From DASZGI01 sp035938995 (GTDB lineage Bacteria > Actinomycetota > Actinomycetes > Streptomycetales > Catenulisporaceae), in assembly GCF_035938995.1 (NCBI RefSeq), contig NZ_DASZGI010000144.1, positions 1-24,766 of the forward strand: 24,766 nucleotides of DNA. The letters run 5' to 3'. Positions 22,188-24,766 of this stretch are shown piece by piece (the stretch's first letter is position 1; every line of letters starts with the position of its first letter). Both the position numbers and the translations under genes were made by a program. Under the pieces are notes generated by a model, which was given only the letters and a program-made list of their open reading frames with translations, had not been told where the DNA came from and searched no databases.

Positions 22188-22685
22188 ATGCCGTTGGACC
22201 CGTCGTACGTGGGCCGCACGTATCCCCCGACTGCGGAGTACGAGGTCGGCCGGGAGAAGATCCGCGAGTTCGCCAAGGCTGTGGGCGACCTGCATCCGGC
22301 TTATCTGGACCCGGAGGCGGCCAAGGCGCTCGGGCATCCGGACGTGATCGCCCCGCCCACTTTCCCGATCATCATCTCGCTGCCTGCCGCCCAGCAAGTC
22401 GTCGCCGATCCAGCGCTCGGCCTCGACTGGGCCCGGGTCGTGCACGGCGACCAGCGCTTCGTGTACGAGCGCCCGATGCGCCCCGGGGACCGGATCAGCG
22501 CGGTGGTCCGGGTCGACTCGATCAGGAGCATGTCGGGCAACGATATGATCAACCTCATTGCCGAGTTGCGCACGCCTGAGGGCGAACTCGTCTGCACGGC
22601 GTACACGCTGCTCGTCGCCCGCGGCCCCGACGACGAGTCCGAGTCACCGTCCGGCGCCGCCGCGGCCGGCGCGGGGGAGGACTGA
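22188..22685 (+). CDS. MaoC-like dehydratase subunit, HadA type (UPF0336)
   Basis: Hot-dog fold protein of 165 residues resembling HadA, the substrate-binding partner in mycobacterial (3R)-hydroxyacyl-ACP dehydratase. Conserved parts are VGRTYPPTAEYEVGREKIREFAKAVGD, APPTFPIIISLPAAQQV and the hot-dog strand VHGDQRFVYERPMRPGD. The frame is open to GTG 22170, but ATG 22188 has GAGAGGGG about 7 nt upstream. The C-terminal 20 residues are a Ser/Ala/Gly tail. It lacks the D-x4-H motif, as expected of the A subunit. It overlaps hadB by one base (TGATG). In non-mycolate actinobacteria the physiological substrate is unknown. Confidence 0.88.
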   Translation: MPLDPSYVGRTYPPTAEYEVGREKIREFAKAVGDLHPAYLDPEAAKALGHPDVIAPPTFPIIISLPAAQQVVADPALGLDWARVVHGDQRFVYERPMRPGDRISAVVRVDSIRSMSGNDMINLIAELRTPEGELVCTAYTLLVARGPDDESESPSGAAAAGAGED

Positions 22686-23110
22686 TGACTGCGCCCCGGT
22701 ATGAAGAGCTGACGGTCGGCACTCAGTTGCCGCCGCGCGACTTCCCGGTCCGCCGCGCCGATCTGGTGCGCTACGCCGGTGCGTCGGGCGACGACAACGA
22801 GATCCACTGGAACGAGCGGGTGGCACGCGAGGTCGGGCTGCCGAACGTGATCGCGCACGGTATGTTCACCATGGCCCAGGCGGTCCGGCTGCTCACCGAC
22901 TGGACCGGCGACCCGAGCGCCGTCGTCGAGTACGGCGTCCGGTTCACCAGGCCGGTGATCGTCCCGGACGACGGCGTCGGAGCGGTGATTCAGGTCTCGG
23001 GGAAGGTCAGCGCGCTGCTCGGGGACAACAAGGTGCGCGTGGACCTCACCGCCATCAGTGATGGGCAGAAGGTGCTCGGCAAGGCCGTTGCAGTGGTGCG
23101 GCTGCCTTAG
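22685..23110 (+). CDS. MaoC-like dehydratase catalytic subunit, HadB type
   Basis: Catalytic hot-dog hydratase/dehydratase subunit, 141 residues. The catalytic dyad Asp36-x4-His41 lies in YAGASGDDNEIHWNERVA, the same numbering I recall for mycobacterial HadB, followed by GLPNVIAHGMF. It should form a heterodimer with the protein encoded upstream; the genes overlap by one base, so the subunits are probably translated together. In Streptomyces I recall murB following this pair; here a convergent gene follows instead. Confidence 0.92.
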   Translation: MTAPRYEELTVGTQLPPRDFPVRRADLVRYAGASGDDNEIHWNERVAREVGLPNVIAHGMFTMAQAVRLLTDWTGDPSAVVEYGVRFTRPVIVPDDGVGAVIQVSGKVSALLGDNKVRVDLTAISDGQKVLGKAVAVVRLP

Positions 23111-23147
23111 GGAGCCGCAGCGCTGCGAGAAAGCAGGCAAGACGCGA

Positions 23148-23176
23148 ATCAGGGCCGGGGATAACCCGGCCCTGAT
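23148..23176. terminator. Bidirectional terminator between hadB and the MBL-Rieske gene
   Basis: A perfect 12-bp stem: ATCAGGGCCGGG (23148-23159) pairs with 23165-23176 around the 5-nt loop GATAA. It lies 37 bp after hadB and 21 bp after the convergent gene's stop. Confidence 0.8.
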
Positions 23177-23197
23177 CCATTCAAGATCGACGTCCGC

Positions 23198-24766
23198 TCA
23201 AGATCCGTTGACGTTGGAGTCAGCGTCGACCGTCGCGGGCTCGTCGACGCGGCGCGAACGCAGCTGGTGTCCCACGCTGGTGAGGCACTTCCCACTGGCG
23301 AGGTCGAACTTCCAGCCGTGCAGCTGGCAGGTCAGCGTCTGGTCCTCCACCACGCCGAAGCGGGTCAGGTCCGCCTTAAGGTGCGGGCAGCGCCTTTGGA
23401 CAACCCAGTCGCCCATGGTGATGTCTTCAGCGTCTGAGCTGCGTTCGTGCTCGTCGTACCAGCCTTCTGCGTATTGCAGCCGTTCCTCGGACTGGCACTT
23501 GAAGAACGAGTAGACGAATTCGTTGTACTGACCGATTCGGGTGGCGGTGAACCGACAGGACAGGAACAGCGAGTTCGACCAGTCGACCTCGCCGGTGAAC
23601 AGCAGGTGCTCAATGAGGCGCTTCTCGGTGCGGAACTTGTAGCGCACCTTCTCGTCGGCGTACGGGCGCACCTCGCCGTTCGGGAAGTCCACCACGATCG
23701 ACTCGACCACCTTGCCGTCCGGGTCCGTCAGCTCGAGCTGCACGGGTCCGCCGACGCCCTTGGCCATGTAGATCGACTCTTCCAGCAGCGGTTCGATCTG
23801 CCGCTTCAGGCCCTCCAGCACGTCGATCTCCGGATGCGCCCAGGTGAGCTTGGCCGCCTCGATGACCGGCCGCTGCCGCTCCTGGTACGCGCGCAGATGA
23901 CGCTCCTTGTCCGCGAAGAACGCGTCCACGTCCGGGACGGGGTGGATGGTCGAGCAGCCGCCCGCGGTGAGTTGAGAGACTGAGCCGGGCAGCAGGATGT
24001 GCGCGTTCTCGCCGCCGACCTTGGCGTATTCGACCACGAACTCGTGCTGGTCGGGGAAGATGTTGCCCTCGTCGCCGAAGATGTCGTTGAACTGCCAGAG
24101 GCTGTCGTCCAGGAAGCACGGCGGCCCGGCGATCGGGAAGACGTGGGCGGCCTTGAGGTCGTCGATGTACCGGAAGGTGCGGTCGTACTGCCGCTCCCGC
24201 TTCTGCTTGCCGAACGCCGTCTTCGCGTTCTGCGGCAGGTCGTAGACCATCGGGTACCAGATCGCGCCGGAGAACTGGAGCAGGTGCGCGTGCACCGGGC
24301 CGAGCTCGGCGAAGCGGGTCAGGTCGCTCGGGCGGGCGTCGTTCTGGTTCAGCAGGCGCACGCCGTCGTATTCCACCCAGAGCGACGAGTCGCCGATCGG
24401 CCCGTCGGTGGGCGAGATCAGCGCCTGGACCATGACGTTCAGGCCGCCGTCGAGCTCGACCACCTCGTCGCTGACGGTCCGCAGGAAGCGGGTGAAGCCC
24501 AACTCGCGCAACTCGTTCTCGAGCTCGTCGGTCGGGTACTCGGGCAGCAGGACGGTGGCCTGCTTGGAGATGTACCGGCTGAGGTGTGCCGCGTCGAAGT
24601 GGTCGCGGTGCAGATGGCTGACATACAGGTAGTCGACCCGGCCCAGCGCTTCCCAGTCGAGCCCGGAGTTGTCCGGGAAGGGGAACCACGACGCGAAGAA
24701 GGCGGGGTTGACCCAGGGGTCGCACAGGATGCTTCCGGCGGGCGTGTCGATCCGCATCCCGGCATG
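23198..24766 (-). CDS. Metallo-beta-lactamase fold plus Rieske [2Fe-2S] fusion protein, N-terminus cut by window edge
   Basis: Most of a protein with two metal domains. The N-terminal part is a metallo-beta-lactamase fold: ILCDPWVNPAFFASWFPFPDN, then SHLHRDHFD giving the H-x-H-x-D-H site (His48, His50, Asp52, His53, counted from the Met at 24757). The C-terminus carries a Rieske cluster site: Cys457-x-His459 (RRCPHLKADL) and Cys477-x2-His480 (TCQLHGWKFDLASGKC), 17 residues apart. The frame stays open to 24766 with HAG before that Met, and relatives have 'GHAG' before this point, so the true start lies outside. A combination of these two folds occurs in CMP-N-acetylneuraminate hydroxylase with the opposite order; that function is not implied here. 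Substrate unknown. Confidence 0.85.
   Translation of the reverse strand, partial: HAGMRIDTPAGSILCDPWVNPAFFASWFPFPDNSGLDWEALGRVDYLYVSHLHRDHFDAAHLSRYISKQATVLLPEYPTDELENELRELGFTRFLRTVSDEVVELDGGLNVMVQALISPTDGPIGDSSLWVEYDGVRLLNQNDARPSDLTRFAELGPVHAHLLQFSGAIWYPMVYDLPQNAKTAFGKQKRERQYDRTFRYIDDLKAAHVFPIAGPPCFLDDSLWQFNDIFGDEGNIFPDQHEFVVEYAKVGGENAHILLPGSVSQLTAGGCSTIHPVPDVDAFFADKERHLRAYQERQRPVIEAAKLTWAHPEIDVLEGLKRQIEPLLEESIYMAKGVGGPVQLELTDPDGKVVESIVVDFPNGEVRPYADEKVRYKFRTEKRLIEHLLFTGEVDWSNSLFLSCRFTATRIGQYNEFVYSFFKCQSEERLQYAEGWYDEHERSSDAEDITMGDWVVQRRCPHLKADLTRFGVVEDQTLTCQLHGWKFDLASGKCLTSVGHQLRSRRVDEPATVDADSNVNGS

Overview
The window reads as a high-GC actinobacterial chromosome, most like a Streptomycetales or Catenulisporales-type genome. 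The evidence is strong G/C preference at third codon positions, frequent GTG starts, ATGA/GTGA-type gene overlaps, leaderless-type TANNNT start modules, and a gene order matching a known actinobacterial core. That core is pncB (divergent), clpS, a DUF2017 gene, mec, cysO, cysM, murI, rph and rdgB, the same order as Mycobacterium tuberculosis Rv1330c to Rv1341. No phage, plasmid or CRISPR signature is visible.

Layout. (1) 1-1450: the start of a DUF5819-type membrane protein, a broken RDD-domain remnant and an unrecognised protein. (2) 1596-4265: a three-gene ABC-2 exporter operon (ATPase and two permeases), whose last gene appears to start at CTG. (3) 4302-6309: pncA and pncB, which recycle nicotinamide and nicotinate into NAD. 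(4) 6400-14885: the core block. clpS acts in N-degron proteolysis; mec, cysO and cysM form the protein-thiocarboxylate cysteine pathway; murI, rph and rdgB are overlapping housekeeping genes. This block is interrupted between mec and cysO by a 274-bp palindromic MITE-like element and two multi-membrane GT-C mannosyltransferase-like genes. (5) 14886-18504: a strong terminator, then two DasR-type (dre-like) operators 22 bp apart, then a sugar ABC importer made of a lipoprotein and two permeases without its own ATPase. Two large hairpins sit between the lipoprotein gene and the first permease gene. (6) 18545-21244: tRNA-Leu(TAG), a nitroreductase with a palindromic operator, and a large beta-helix-like repeat protein with a C-terminal membrane domain. 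(7) 21534-23110: tRNA-Thr(GGT), tRNA-Met(CAT), rpmG (L33) and a hadA/hadB-type MaoC dehydratase pair. (8) 23198-end: a metallo-beta-lactamase plus Rieske fusion, cut by the right edge.

The items most worth a second look are the palindromic element that supplies the stop codon of mec; the CysO tail ending in Gly-Gly-Ala-Arg, which predicts trimming by the neighbouring Mec; the paired dre-like operators; the recurring TANNNT-6-start modules; the CTG start of the second exporter permease; and the MBL-Rieske fusion. No wholly new defence or mobile system could be supported. The assignments rest on reading motifs and recalled family features; no database search was run.
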